DNA from: Macrophomina tecta
Lineage: Eukaryota; Ascomycota; Dothideomycetes; Botryosphaeriales; Botryosphaeriaceae
Length of the DNA: 64,000 nt
Direction of reading: 5' to 3'
NCBI GenBank assembly: GCA_024180945.1
Contig: JAKSGN010000010.1
Location: 434,001-498,000 of the forward strand
Part shown: positions 1 to 11,746 of the stretch, piece after piece
How the letters are laid out: every line of letters begins with the position of its first letter
How positions within the stretch are numbered: the stretch's first letter is position 1
Position numbers and translations under genes: made by a program
Notes under the pieces: generated by a model
Databases searched by the model: none
Told to the model about the DNA's origin: nothing
What the model saw: only the letters and a program-made list of their open reading frames with translations

Positions 1-1224
1 ACTGGAGATGGTTGGCGTTTTGCGGGCGCGAATTCGCAAATATAATCCTGAATTCTTTCGACGTAAAGCATCACCCGCTAAGCCACCTTTACACAGAACA
101 TGTCGCGAAGAAGATCCTCACGGTGTATAATTTATCTTTCGGCAGAAAAGATCTGCTCATAATTACGCCTTAAGGCCATTAAAGCGTGGGGGAGGTCTCT
201 AAAAAGTAAGACCAGGAGCTCGTCGCATAGTGCTGGAGCGGAAGTCTATAAAACCGTGGGAGCCAAAACTGGCAATGTGATAGGAAATTATTTTCACTTC
301 TGCAGCGGAAATGTCGCAGTAGTAATTTTGGACCAGCGAGGTTGGTGGGTGGTGGGGGGTGGGGTTTAGCCTTGATCCCTAAGAGCAACTGTCATAGGGG
401 CAAAATTCCGGATCGAGGCCCCGTATGCGATGATAGTCACTGTTGGAGGGTGGAAGGTTCCAGTGGCAGCCGCTAGGCTGTTTCAGGTTTAGGTTGTTTG
501 CTTCAGTAGCTTAGTCAACACCAAGCGTGGCCCCATATGGCCAACGCCGGTTGCCCTCCTTCATCAATCAACCTTCTTCTTTCGTTTTGTTCACCAGTGC
601 GGTTCAACAGTTACAATGTAGAAAGTATTTGTGCGGAATTCTTTCTGCTTGTGATATTGCAGTCCATCGTCTCTTGATCACTTGTAGTCGAGAGCGATTA
701 AGGTCTAAAATTCAAATAGGAATATGTCCGTAAATCCGGCGGCTACAACAAGTCACGAACCGCAGTACTACGCAGCGCCTGGTGCCTGGATGCTCGGGGA
801 TTTTCGGCTGCACTGTGCCCGTGCACGGGCATCTGCTTGAAATAATTTGTTTCCCCGTGTGGCTGCGCGGAATCCAGGTCTGCAGATCAAACGCTCAGTG
901 CGCTTGTTATGATCTAGGCTTCTGGCGCGGATCCAATAACAATATCGGACGAAGGGGATGCCGATGACTGGAAGACTTCGGAACTGTTGCCACTCATTGT
1001 CTCATATCGCCGACAACGGGAGGCACAGCGCCTGTTCTCCCTTGCAGGGGGCTGCTAGGGCACCGGCCCGATTATGCCTAGCCCGCGCTAATTCACCAGT
1101 TGCGTCGCTGCGTCTTCCTGCCCTGAGGCACAGCACGCGAATCCGGCGACCATCCCCGGTTGCTTGTCTTGCGCTGAACCGCGTCTCCGCTTTCTCGCCG
1201 AATGCCCTCCGACGTTTCTGGCGG
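1..1224. other. Leading region, no gene recognised
   Basis: Only short overlapping open frames are present and none resembles a known family. A stretch near 930-1055 on the plus strand reads as a plausible acidic then basic peptide before a TAG, and may be a decayed exon. The hAT element begins just to the right. Confidence 0.5.
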
Positions 1225-1232
1225 GAGAAGAC

Positions 1233-1253
1233 CAGGGTGGCAATCAATTCAAT
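1233..1253 (+). repeat. Left terminal inverted repeat of the first hAT element
   Basis: Begins CAGGGTGGCAATC and matches the inverted right end over 21 bases. It is followed by a subterminal zone to about 1370 rich in CAATCAAT. Confidence 0.93.
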
Positions 1254-1502
1254 AATATTGACGGTCAATCAATATTGACCAATGTCTTGGCAATCAATCA
1301 ATCAACTGAGGTCTGTCATTTTCGTCAATCAATCAATTGCTCCGGGCCAGTTGATTGACGATATTGATTGACGGCTTACCTTGTATAGAAAGCAGCTTTG
1401 ATGATCATCTCGCTCTTGTGGCGCTCAAGCCACGTCAGGCTAGCCTTTTATCTGATACACTCTTGGCACACAACGTGTCGGGCACATTCTCTTGGCAGCT
1501 AG

Positions 1503-1510
1503 TATATAAA
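1503..1510 (+). promoter_or_regulatory. TATA box of the hAT transposase gene
   Basis: TATATAAA lies about 100 bases upstream of the transposase ATG, inside the element, so the transposon carries its own promoter. Confidence 0.6.
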
Positions 1511-1608
1511 CGCTCTCTCAGAATGGCTAGAAGGGACAGCTGAATCTGCTCTTTCAGATCCGTTCTACATTTTCTCAGCAGCTCAGCAGCAACTCTCCCA
1601 CTATCAAG

Positions 1609-3855
1609 ATGGACTCTAGCAACGATCAACACTCTGTTTTAAGCCTCTCTAGCGCGCCCACTAGCCTCTTTTCCTCTCAACAGGACTCAGATCCTGCGCA
1701 ACCCACCAATCTTGCCGTTGATGGCCGAGGACCTGTACGCGAAGGGTGGGAGTACTTCCCATGGCAGAAATTCCGTGGATATCATGTCACAGAGTCAAAG
1801 CAGCGCAGCGGGTGGACTTGGGAGCACGCATATGACATTGAGGACGTAGAAGGGCGTACCCGCTGGGTCTGTATGTACTGCGTGCACAAGAAAGCCCACA
1901 AACCAGCTAGCTTCGCTGCTGCTGGCACTGATAATCAGGCAAGGCACCTGGTGACTGAGCACAAGGTTGAGGATCCTACAGGGAAGCGTCACGTCAAACG
2001 GGCCAAGATTTCAGTTGCTCAGCGGCTTGGACTGGATACGAATAGGCCTTCAGAGCAGGCTATTGTCAATCGCCTTGTCACATCATTCAATCCGGCGTAC
2101 TTCCAGCAACTACTCACTGATTGGGTCTCATCCGATAACATTCCTTTCCGCAAGCTTGAAAGCGAGAGATTCAGGCGCGTTCTTAGCTATTTGAATCCTG
2201 CAGTAACGTCTACTGGCAGCCTTCCAACACACTCTACTGTTCGTAAATGGCTACTTGATGAATTCAACCGCCATAAAGGGATCGTTGCTGAGCTTCTTCA
2301 GAGCTCACCTGGCCTTATACACCTTGCCTTTGACGGCTGGACGTCGTGTAATCACCTCTCTCTACTCGGTATTAACGTCTTCTTCCTTACGTTCTCTGGC
2401 ACGCTTCGCAAGTTCCTTATTGGCCTCCCACACGCCGAAGGACGGCATACTGGTGACAGCCTTGCGGAAGAGGTAGCCCAGATAATTATGGAATGGGGCA
2501 TTGGAGGGCAACTTGGCTACTTTGTCACGGATAACGCGTCAAACAACGACACGTGCATGGACGCGCTAGCTGAAGAGTTTGGCTTCAATCACAAGCACCG
2601 CCGCTTGCGCTGCATTGGCCATATCATAAACCTGGTAGTCCGCCAGATCCTCTTTGGCAAGGAAGCTGACGCGTTCGAGAACGACTGCGCTCAGCCAAAG
2701 GAGCTACTCGCTGAGCTCCTACTCTGGCGCAAGAAGGGCCCTATCGGCAAGCTTCACAATATCGTCCACTGGATTCAGCGCTCAAACCTTGTCTATCAGA
2801 GACTGCACCAACTTCAGCGGAACGAGCAAGCGTTGACTGGCGAAAACGGCCCTACCTACGAGGTTATAGAAGATAATGCGACACGATGGAACTCTACCTC
2901 CGCCATGATTGAGCGCGCAATCAAGCTACAGTCAGTCATTGACGCCCTCGTCCTCCACGAAGTTCAAGAATGGGATAAATACGTCAAGCCTCGCACTGCT
3001 AGTAGGACTCAGCCAATGCCAGCTAAGACAAAGAACAAGCCGGCAATCGTGGATGATTATCTAACCTCAGATGATTGGGCAACTCTTGCTGAATATCACT
3101 CCATCTTGAAGCCTTTTCATGAAGTCACAATCAGGCTACAAGCCAACCCAACTAGTGGTAGGTTTGGCGGCTTATGGGAAGTCCTTCCATGCATGGAGTA
3201 CCTGTTGAACAAGCTGGAGGAGGTCAAGATCCGCACAGATCAGTATCCTGACTCTCACTTCAAGGTGAACATCAATTTGGGGTGGGCTAAGCTAGATGAG
3301 TACTATCAGCTCCTTGATGATACTCCAGCTTACGTCGCAGCTTGCGCCCTTCACCCTGCCTACCGCTGGGAGTGGATTGAGGATCAGTGGGCATTCAAGA
3401 AGAGCTGGATCAAGAAGGCAAAGGCAGCTGTTCTAAAGCTCTGGAAGGATGAGTATCAGTCAATTGCTATTGCTGAGGACCCACAGCTACCGCAGAAGCG
3501 TAAACGCGAACATCTCAGCGAATTTGACAGCTGGCTTGCTGCCTCCAGGAGGACCAAGCATCTAGATCTGACCGAGGATGAGTACACCTACTGGCAGCTC
3601 GATACCTCTCCTACAGATGACGCAGTCACCAATCCAGTTGATTACTGGATACTACGCCGCCAGCAATACCCCCGCCTATCACGTATGGCTCTGGACCTCT
3701 TTTCTATACCGGCAATGTCGGCAGAGGTGGAGAGGATATTCAGTTTGGCAGGACAAATGGTGACGCCATTGCGCAATAGGCTGGAGGCCAATACTATAGC
3801 AGTTGGGCAGATACTACGCTCATGGAACGCAGAAGGCATCATTGAAAGAAGTTGA
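1609..3855 (+). CDS. hAT-family transposase, intact (748 aa)
   Basis: This is the cut-and-paste transposase of the surrounding element. A BED-type zinc finger lies near residues 85-125 (CxxC followed by HLVTEH). RNase H-like core motifs include FDGWTS, with the first catalytic Asp at residue 242, and VTDNASNN, with the second Asp at residue 308. The hAT C-terminal dimerisation domain (WxLRRQxYPRLS, then FSIPAMSAEVERIFS) covers about residues 650-735. The start follows a TATA box and leaves room for a 5' leader. There is one uninterrupted exon and no premature stop, unlike the second hAT copy at 44-47 kb. The GPIGKLHNI motif is shared with that copy, so both belong to the same broad hAT lineage. 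Confidence 0.95.
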   Translation: MDSSNDQHSVLSLSSAPTSLFSSQQDSDPAQPTNLAVDGRGPVREGWEYFPWQKFRGYHVTESKQRSGWTWEHAYDIEDVEGRTRWVCMYCVHKKAHKPASFAAAGTDNQARHLVTEHKVEDPTGKRHVKRAKISVAQRLGLDTNRPSEQAIVNRLVTSFNPAYFQQLLTDWVSSDNIPFRKLESERFRRVLSYLNPAVTSTGSLPTHSTVRKWLLDEFNRHKGIVAELLQSSPGLIHLAFDGWTSCNHLSLLGINVFFLTFSGTLRKFLIGLPHAEGRHTGDSLAEEVAQIIMEWGIGGQLGYFVTDNASNNDTCMDALAEEFGFNHKHRRLRCIGHIINLVVRQILFGKEADAFENDCAQPKELLAELLLWRKKGPIGKLHNIVHWIQRSNLVYQRLHQLQRNEQALTGENGPTYEVIEDNATRWNSTSAMIERAIKLQSVIDALVLHEVQEWDKYVKPRTASRTQPMPAKTKNKPAIVDDYLTSDDWATLAEYHSILKPFHEVTIRLQANPTSGRFGGLWEVLPCMEYLLNKLEEVKIRTDQYPDSHFKVNINLGWAKLDEYYQLLDDTPAYVAACALHPAYRWEWIEDQWAFKKSWIKKAKAAVLKLWKDEYQSIAIAEDPQLPQKRKREHLSEFDSWLAASRRTKHLDLTEDEYTYWQLDTSPTDDAVTNPVDYWILRRQQYPRLSRMALDLFSIPAMSAEVERIFSLAGQMVTPLRNRLEANTIAVGQILRSWNAEGIIERS

Positions 3856-4071
3856 GGACTCTATACACGCGGGAGTAGCTATAGCTAGCAAGAGTTAGCT
3901 AGATTGTATGGCTATCAATCTCAACACTATGCCAAGCATCACGAGATTTTGCTACGTGAACCGTGTGTCAATCAATTCAATTCAATCAATATCAACACCT
4001 TATTGATCAATCAATTTGACCTTATTGGAAAATCCTATCAATCAATCAATCTGGACCCGATATTGACGTTG

Positions 4072-4092
4072 ATTGAATTGATTGCCACCCTG
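4072..4092 (-). repeat. Right terminal inverted repeat of the first hAT element
   Basis: Ends CCACCCTG and is the exact inverted match of the left end over 21 bases. It is directly followed by the duplicated GAGAAGAC. Confidence 0.93.
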
Positions 4093-4100
4093 GAGAAGAC

Positions 4101-4557
4101 CGAGGGGCTTCTCCATGGCGTGGAAAATATACATTGTACGAAAGTATTGAGCATTAAGAAATAATACATTGACCGCTACAACGCACGAGTGTAACGTCGA
4201 CAGTCTATAGGGCAATTTCTCCTATATTCTTCCCAGCCTTCGACTGAGCTTCGCGCTATATCTTCTCGGTAGCACTGCATCAAATGGGTGCATATTGAAG
4301 ACGCTGCTACCAACAAGAGGTAACTATGCTTTGTCGGCCTGTCCACTATAGGAATGAATACGATGCGCGTCCTGCAACGCATGTGTTGGCCAATATATAT
4401 GTTTTAGCTATATCTACGTGGTTTTTTTTTTTTTTTTTTTGGTCGCTATTAACTGCAGAGCTAGTCTACCACGCATACCGCTAGTAGAGGCTCCTAGATC
4501 CTACATACAATGACACCATTCCTCGGATAGTAGCTTTGACTAGAAGAGGGTCTTATA
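4101..4557. other. Spacer between hAT element and solo LTR, no gene
   Basis: No coding frame is supported. It contains a run of about 18 T near 4422-4440. Confidence 0.5.
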
Positions 4558-5034
4558 TGTAACAAGCGGGCCTCTGCCTCTAAGGATCCAAACACCAAAG
4601 AGGGACAAAACCTGTCGAGGGGGTTTTCCTTGAGTGGGTACAAGAAGAGGGTGAGAGCAAGTCGAACACGTGGTGAGACTGAGCACTGCGTGCGAAGGCC
4701 GTGTTACCAATAGAGTCCAAATTCTATTGTTGAAGTTGACCACGAAGGTCAAAGCTATCTAAGGAGTGTGGTTTATATACTAGTAGAAGAGGTATACAAT
4801 CTAGTATTGATCTGTTCCTGATCCGGGTAGGGGTCAGAGTTCCGACAGATCAATGGTATTTTGATCTGGTTGATCTGTCCGTTGATGCCTGAGGCACGCA
4901 AGATCAAACAGATCAATCTCTTGGCGTCACGTGAGCCACGTGTTCCATTGTGGGTCCTTCCTGTGCCGTAGCTGCGCCCCCCCTTTCCTTCCTACTCTGC
5001 AGTTTCCTAACCCTGTGAAGGCTGCGCCGTAACA
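4558..5034 (-). mobile_element. Solo LTR, family A (TGTTACGGCGCAGC...TTACA)
   Basis: A 477-bp LTR in minus orientation with TGTTACGGCGCAGCC at one end and GCTTGTTACA at the other, flanked by the perfect 5-bp duplication TTATA (4553-4557 and 5035-5039). It shares its R/U5-like half with the copies at 11747 and 30609, including a TATA box, while the upstream half differs between copies. No internal retrotransposon region adjoins, so it is a solo LTR left by LTR-LTR recombination. Confidence 0.9.
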
Positions 5035-6663
5035 TTATATTTATAATACGGATAACGTGCGCTCGCAATTTACTTTATAGGGCCCTAGGCGTATGCCGGA
5101 CCGATGCATGCGAAGTTCCATTTATCCGCTAAAGATTTCCTTGGACGTTGACTAATTGAGACATACTTAAATTGATTATTAGGGGAATTCGTCCTTATAT
5201 CTTTTTAAATCTATCTTTGTTCTATCTTTAAGATAATCCGGCATTACTTCCATTGTACCTTTCCCTGACGGCCCTATAGTGCGCTGTTAGGCAGCGCCCT
5301 CTAAGCCACTAACCGTCTCCACTGTGGACGCCAACAAAATTATTTTAGTTGGTTGTTGGGAGCGAAAGTGATGGCATGCCCGCTATTTTAAGAGCACTTT
5401 TCTTTAAGAGTACGGCGACACATCCAACAGTAAACCCCCATGACGGTTTTAGACGCCACGAGGCCCGATCAATCTGCATAGAGCAACCTGCGGGAACCAT
5501 TTACACATACGAGATTTTCCCTAGAACCCCCTTACCTATACGCTTGTGGTGGACGCCTCGATAAATTGCCCCCGGGGACCTGGTTCGCCTAGGATTTATA
5601 GACTTGCGCATACCAGCATATCTTATCGCCTAGACTCGGTCTAGAGGGAATCGCGGCAATACAGAGTAAGCCCGACATTTACCTTGCGATATCTTTGTTG
5701 CCAGAAACCTGCTGTGGAACTTTATTATTGTTGTGCTAAACCTATGTACTTATTAGGAAAAAACCTTCACTAATTCTTCATGTGGAAAATGCATATGTTT
5801 TCCCCTACAATTAGTTAATAAACATCGACTTTATTCCTCCTACTCACATCCCTTATATGACGACGACTGCACACTTGCGCTGAGATTAATAAAAGAGCTT
5901 CCGCTTCCAAATGCGCCAACCCAGATCTAAGTGGGCTAGATCATTCATCGAGGGTGCCGTGCCCATTGCAAATGAGTATCCAGCCTATCTCATCACCACG
6001 GGTTTCAGGGTAGTCTAGGCTACTACAGATTGCTATGGGGCGTGCTATATCCGTAGATTTAAAGCACGCTGTCAGTCTACGATACATAATAGAGAACGGC
6101 CGCAATATCCTTAACAGCATGAGCTGGGAAATGAATGGTAGCTTCGGTTTTACCTCCGGACGGCTCCATAAATGCAGTCTCAGTGGTCCTTGAAGTTTCC
6201 AATATCGCCTTGCTGCTTTTGTTGTAGTGTGCTCGCCCATTAATAAAACCTTCGCCGCTTGTGCCGGGGTTCTCTTGTTATAATTCAAGAACCGCGACAG
6301 GGGTCTGAAGACGGTATATTTACGCGAAGTCAGCGCGTGACGCGCCAATAATAACAGGCTAGGCATCCGCGCCGCAAACATCGATAGCCGCCGCTCTCGA
6401 ACAGGTTACTAATTCGGCGGAATTTGATGTTGGATCCCATACGCTGAGTCGTGAGCTGTTGGTTCCCGAAGAGATAACTTCGGTCCCATGCGGCGCGATT
6501 GCAATGGCGCCCGATCTGTCAAAGGTGTGTTGGGACTAACCAGGTCAAGCTGTTATTCTATAAAATCAGTGACGATAGACGGCGAGACCAAGAAGAGTTC
6601 ATCTTCACTTACATCCTCCCAATAATCCGCTCCCCTCTTACCAACCTGACCACAAAGCATACA
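5035..6663. other. AT-rich intergenic region, no gene
   Basis: 1.6 kb with only short frames on both strands, many T/A runs and no recognisable motif apart from the upstream region of the receptor gene that follows. Confidence 0.5.
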
Positions 6664-8213
6664 ATGCTGAAAATCGCTACCGTTTTATTTCTTATCACTT
6701 TTACAGTGGCTACGAACGCTCAGGCGCAACCTAATTTAACGCTCCTACCATCATGTGCAGTAAGCTTTATGTGTCCTGTCTGTGCATTCGCTTCGAGCAC
6801 CTCGCTAAACAAGGAGTTCGGCAGGAACTATGCATGGGTGCTCTCTCGAACGGTTCCATATGTGTGCCTATGGATCCCTTATGCATTTGCAATAACGAAC
6901 AAGCTCTTAAGCTGGTCAATACGTGCGTTCAGAGCACCTGCACGGTCGTAGAGCAACTCTGTATGAATTGTCCTATCAGATCTCAGATTCCTTCTAACTT
7001 AATCCAGCCGCGAAAAACATTACACAGACCCTCTGCGGTGCACCCGTTCGCGACAGAACGATGCTTATCTCAGGGTTTGGTCTTGGGGGTGGCGTTGTTG
7101 CGACGCTTGCCTTTGCGCTCAGATTGTTTTCTCGGGTCAAGTCGAAGGCTACAAGCTGCGGGGTGGACGACTACATCATGGCCCTTGCAATGTTAGCCAT
7201 ACTTCCATTCTCCGGCCTATCAATCGTCCGTGAGTTTTCTAAACGATACCATGTTTAGTATAGCTCTCTGCTGAACACGAGAGGTAGTCGCGCATAATGG
7301 CCTGGGAAAGGACATATGGACACTGCAGCCGGAGCAAATAACCCGCGTCCTCTACGTATGTCAGGCCTTGCGACTTAGCAGTAGATATGCTAATATCTTT
7401 TAGGTGTACTATATCGACGAGTCTCTGTATTTGGCTTCAACCGCCCTCACGAAGATATCCATCCTCTACTTTTATCTGAGAATCTTCCCAGACAGATTTT
7501 TTAGAGGAGCTACCCTCGCCTTGGTCAGCAGCTGCATGGCTTACCAGATTGCCTTCATCCTCGTCTCCGTATTCCAATGCAGGCCTATATCAGCAGCATG
7601 GGAACATTGGGACGGCGAGCACCCCGGCAGCTGCAACAATGTCAACATACAGGGCTGGACATGTGCAGTTATAAACATCGTCCTTGATGTCTGCATATTA
7701 TTGCTGCCTATGCCGCAGCTCTCGACGCTGTCAATGTCCTTAGGAAGGAAGGCGCGGCTTCTCGCAGTCTTTGGTGTCGGCGTGTTGTAAGCCTTTCCCC
7801 ATACATCTATATCTCATCCCCGTCATGAAAGAATGCTGAAACGCCACTCAATAGTGTTACTCTGGTCAGCATTCTAAGATTAGAATCTCTTATCAATTTT
7901 GCGAAGTCCAGGAATCCTACATGTGAGATCCCACCGAATTGAGGGCAATGCGGTGATGCTGATGAATGCAGGGGACTATGTTCCGATGGGGTACTGGAGT
8001 ACAATAGAGGTGCACACAGGCGTCGTGTGCGCATGCATGCCCGCTATCTCCTCGCTTGTTTTTAAGAGAGCCCAAACGCCCGCTAGAAACGGCGAGAATT
8101 GCGGCGCGAATAGAGCTCCTCGAGGAGAAGGGAAGCAAGACAGCTCTGTCCACATAACCCAGGCTTCTCTTGAGCTTGAACTGATTAGCAGATTTAGTGA
8201 TGACACTGTGTAG
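6664..8213 (+). CDS. CFEM-domain Pth11-like seven-transmembrane receptor (406 aa, 7 exons)
   Basis: Exons deduced at 6664-6759, 6825-6960, 7008-7229, 7282-7355, 7404-7786, 7855-7922 and 7972-8213. All splice sites are GT-AG and the frame closes exactly (1221 nt). A signal peptide (about residues 1-21) leads into a CFEM domain: LPSCAELC, then CICNNEQ, then VNTCVQSTC. Seven hydrophobic segments follow, starting with the glycine-rich segment after MLISGF and including HNGLGKDIW, and the protein ends in a short cytoplasmic tail. Known members are plasma-membrane receptors; Pth11 of Magnaporthe senses surfaces during infection. The ligand here is unknown. The gene looks intact despite lying in repeat-rich DNA. 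Splice junctions are my reading, not transcript-based. Confidence 0.88.
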
Positions 8214-8978
8214 AACATTTCTCCATCCTTCATTCTCTTAAAATAATACAAATCTCTTTCATACAGCGACATTAGCCTGGTTCAGGGATGCGTGTTCGTG
8301 AATAGCTCAACGCGCCTGTACGGAGAAACGGCATTCATATCCGCTCGGCCTGGGCTGAAGACGTAGTTGGTCTTTGTCAGTGACTGGCAACACCCATTCA
8401 CTAGCTACCGCACTTATCGGCCGCTGGATAGCCACCGCATGTACCTAGAATTATTTCCCAGGCTGCAATAGCGGCATATCTGCGGCCAAAGGTCTGAGAG
8501 CCATCCCAGAAAAGAGCGCAAGAGCTCACTTTTTCATGCGTCTCGACAGAAGATAAGAGTCTTTTTTTAAACAGCAGCACTAGGTGAGGGGGTAGATGGC
8601 TCAACGCAATCGCAGGCAGATGGATAGTAACATTCTATTGCATATTCAGTATAATAATAGAATTGCGCAAGGGAAATGTTATAATGGCTACGCGCTAATA
8701 TATATGGCGGATTTTTCTGGAAAGAAGTACGAGCCGGAGAGAGAGAGAAGGGGACGCACTCTTACACCAACGCTCGACAGACACTTGTGATTAGTGGAGT
8801 ACTTATTGTGCATAACCTCATCTTTTAACGATCTTAATGCAGGTAAGATTCACCTAAGCCTCTATGACTGGCAGTCGAGGAGACGATTAAGACATTTAAC
8901 TGTAGGTAAAAGCTTGTATAGCTATACACAAGTATATAGAAACCTTTCATTAGCGCTGTCTATCAGAGCGACCAAAGT
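8214..8978. other. Intergenic region between convergent genes
   Basis: Convergent 3' ends of the CFEM receptor gene and the zinc-finger gene. Only short frames are present and nothing is recognised. Confidence 0.5.
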
Positions 8979-9753
8979 TTACACTATCTCCCATGATATA
9001 TCGCTATCTGAATCTCCTAGGTCGACAACTGATAAAGCAAAGGGAAGACCCCGCATTAAGCATTGCCCATAATGCCGCCAGAATTCGTCCAATCGACGCC
9101 GCACGTCAGCTCCGCAGTAGCCCCCTAGCTGTTTATCGAACTTGATCAGCCCATCAGGGACTAAATACTCATGGCGCCCTTCAGGTCGGTTCTCGATAGC
9201 GACAAAGGTGAAGGACGGGCACTCCTCGCCAATTGAGCGTAGGTATACTGCTATTGGGCTTCCGGCTCCTGCATCGTTCGTATAGTAACCGATGTGATAG
9301 TCCTTGTGGCATCTTCCCGCATGGAGGAAGTATTCGTAGAGCGCTTCCACATCCGGGGGAATATCTAGCATAGGCTCGGCCGCCCCAACAGGATTGGCAA
9401 GCGAGGACTGCGCAGGCGTAGCTGTCAAGCGACACTGGAGAGGGGGCAGTTAGTGCAGCATTAAGCGACCAGGTTGAGAGACTCACAGGCGGTTCCGAAG
9501 CAGATTCTTGACGAGATGCTGGCATCGGAGGGCGGATGCACCTGGAGGCACACTCAAGAGCCTTTCCGGCGATGTGCAATCCGGCCTCCCTGCCCTGGTT
9601 TTTTGGCTGTTGACGAATTACCGGTTGCAGGTTTATCTGGCGCAAGTGGTGTCTACGGTAACGGTCTATGTGAGATACACACGGGCCGAGGTCTTTGAAT
9701 CCTTTCTCGTGTTCGCTGCAGTGAAACAAAGCTTCTATCTTTTGCTGTGCCAA
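8979..9753 (-). CDS. Hypothetical protein with N-terminal zinc-finger-like motif (240 aa, 2 exons)
   Basis: Exon 1 is 9753-9487, the intron 9486-9435 (GTGAGT donor, CTAAC branch site, CCAG acceptor), exon 2 9434-8979; the joined frame closes. Residues 12-36 hold C-x2-H spacing followed by C-x2-H and RYRRHH, suggesting an atypical zinc-binding element. The second exon is a compact, Tyr/Gly-rich globular region (about residues 105-225) with no family I can name. It is convergent with the CFEM receptor gene. Confidence 0.65.
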
Positions 9754-10552
9754 CCGTCAGCTTCTGCGCGTTTGGGCCACTAGTATGGACAGACATTGTG
9801 AACCAGTATTTCTCTTTGATGGTCCATGTTTTGAATTACGCCCGCTAGATTGTTAGGTAGTAGATAAGGGGTGCGTACGAGAGTCCTCTCGATAGGGGTT
9901 CTAAAGGTGCCAAGTGGCTCGGCGATGCGACATCGAATTTGCAGAGAATAGCGCAGTGGCCTTAGTATGGGTAATCTTGCGGTTTTAAAAGCCTTGCATG
10001 CATGTGTAACGCGCCGTCTGTGCTTAACGTGGCCTGAAGCACTGCGACGCTATCGGGAAAGTTCCGAAGAGTTCGCCAGCCACAACTCGGCTATGGGTGT
10101 TGGGAACCAAAAGAGCTTGCGGTCTCGTCATGCTAGATAACGAGGCACGAGTAGTAGGCTTAAAAGGGTGTAGTGCTCTCGGCATCTACCTGGCTACACT
10201 TTCTGCGAATAATGGTTTCATATAACGGTGTTTTTGGGACCAGTGAGATTGCGCTCGTGGCCTCCAGCATATCTCAACCTTGACTCTACTCTCATAATCC
10301 GCACCACATCCAGCTGTATGGTGGAGTAATTTTTGGAGAACCCTACAGAAATAATAACCCCGTCCCCACTTTGATTCGTATTCGGAAAGGGTCGTTTGTA
10401 ACCCTACCCGCCTTAGCCTGCCTAAAGGTCCCTATAAGACAACAGCGTCCCCCTGCCAAAACAACTGTCACATTGTGTGGAAAAGGGCGAGCTATGGATT
10501 TTAATGTACGCGCCAGCCATCTCAAAGTCGACTTATAACTAACGAGTGGCAG
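9754..10552. other. Region upstream of hypothetical gene, no defensible ORF
   Basis: Only short frames. It may contain the unseen first exon of the downstream gene, since an acceptor with branch site CTAAC ends at 10552. Confidence 0.4.
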
Positions 10553-11415
10553 GAAACTACTCCAGAACTCAGCGATGAGTTCTTTGCCTCACTATTTCCC
10601 GTCGACGACATATCTCCAACTCCGTCCACGGACATCGACAGTTGGCTGTATCCAGCGAAAATAGACCAGGCCGATAACATAGCCTCATCCCCCCTTAACC
10701 GGTTCCATGAGAGATCGATCCATACAAGGCCTATCCCCGCGTCACTAGATCAGCAAGGCATGGTTCCGACTATTTCTCCGGGAGAACTTATGCTTCCACA
10801 GACAACATCTTTTACTCATAATTGGAAAGGCCGCTGGGGCTCGACGAAACGCAAACGCGCCGGCTATGGTGACGAGTCTAGACCTCAGCTCATAATTAGC
10901 GAAGCTGGACATGCCTTCGTAGAGCCGGTTAAAACCCTCGATGGCGCCTTTGTACCAAAGATCAACCGCATTACCAGTGGGAAGAAGAGAAAGAAGGTGG
11001 CCTGCACACTGTATGGGGAAGGCCTTACGAACACTATGGCTAACAAGGTGCCCTACTTCGCGATTAATTTTCGTCTACAGTTAACTAACTACATGCATAG
11101 GGTCGCACAAGCATAATTAGTGATAAGGCTTCTTGTTCTAGCACACTGCGAGAGCGACTGGAACTAAGTCAACCAACCGCGTCATTGCCAAAGGACAGCC
11201 ATGATGCGGAAAGCCGATGCACGGATTGCACAAGCGGCCACAAGAGATGTTGTCTACAGAGCAACATAGCAGAGCTCTTCGAGTTCCAACAGGACATGGA
11301 GCTGGACTATCACCGGCGGATTAGTGAGCTTAAGACGTTACAAGGGCAAGTAATACAGACGCTGCTGCTCCTCCGCTCTATGCAAGCAAAACTGTCAAAC
11401 AAAGTCAGCGCATAA
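10553..11415 (+). CDS. Hypothetical protein, N-terminus not identified (at least 243 aa)
   Basis: An open frame starts after a CTAAC...GGCAG acceptor at 10552 and runs to about 11010. A likely intron (11011-11141) joins it in frame to a last exon, 11142-11415. The protein has an acidic N-terminal part, a basic patch (KKRKK) next to the splice, and a C-terminal half with five Cys (CTDC...CC) and a Leu-rich heptad region predicted to form a coiled coil. No family recognised; a DNA-binding role is possible but unproven. The first in-frame ATG in the visible part is 10760. Confidence 0.45.
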
Positions 11416-11511
11416 ATACTATAGTATAAGCTCAAAGCCAAAATATACTTAGCGTTAAAAAAAAGCAGAGAAAGTAATGTGAAATCTCCACGACAGTAGA
11501 CTATGAATATA

Positions 11512-11706
11512 TGATGGAACATGAGCCCAATCGTTGGCTGATCAATGCCTTATTACCTGATTTGTTTAAGCTTTCTGTTTGCCTCGGTTATAGTGCTAGA
11601 TGCTTATAGCCAGCGCCACTTATTTGGTAGTAGCGAACAACCAGAATTCATCATCAGTTTCGCGGACTGGTTCCCATTTTGAGGCTCGCAGGACCATACA
11701 CCATCA
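11512..11706 (+). mobile_element. Short LTR-like element, family C (195 bp)
   Basis: Begins TGATGGAACATG and ends GCACCATCA-like (ACACCATCA), with the inverted termini TGATGG/CCATCA, and is flanked by a 5-bp duplication ATATA (11507-11511 and 11707-11711). A near-identical copy lies at 61393-61587. Size, TG...CA ends and 5-bp duplication fit a solo LTR. ATATA is low complexity, so the duplication alone is weak evidence. Confidence 0.7.
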
Positions 11707-11746
11707 ATATATAACTCAAATCAATCTTTTCTCTTTGCAATAAAGG

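Larger units (their letters stand above)
1233..4092 (+). mobile_element. Complete hAT-family DNA transposon with 8-bp target site duplication
   Basis: A 2860-bp element bounded by 21-bp perfect terminal inverted repeats that begin CAGGGTGGC (1233-1253 and 4072-4092). The 8-bp sequence GAGAAGAC lies directly outside both ends (1225-1232 and 4093-4100), the duplication length expected of hAT elements. The subterminal regions carry many copies of the motif CAATCAAT on both sides, likely transposase-binding sites (inferred). The single internal gene is an uninterrupted transposase. Ends, duplication and open frame together suggest a recent, possibly autonomous copy. Confidence 0.95.

Noticed and set aside
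1002..1278. Overlapping open frames before the first hAT element
   Set aside because: Short, opposite-strand mirror frames without domain content; one runs into the transposon end.
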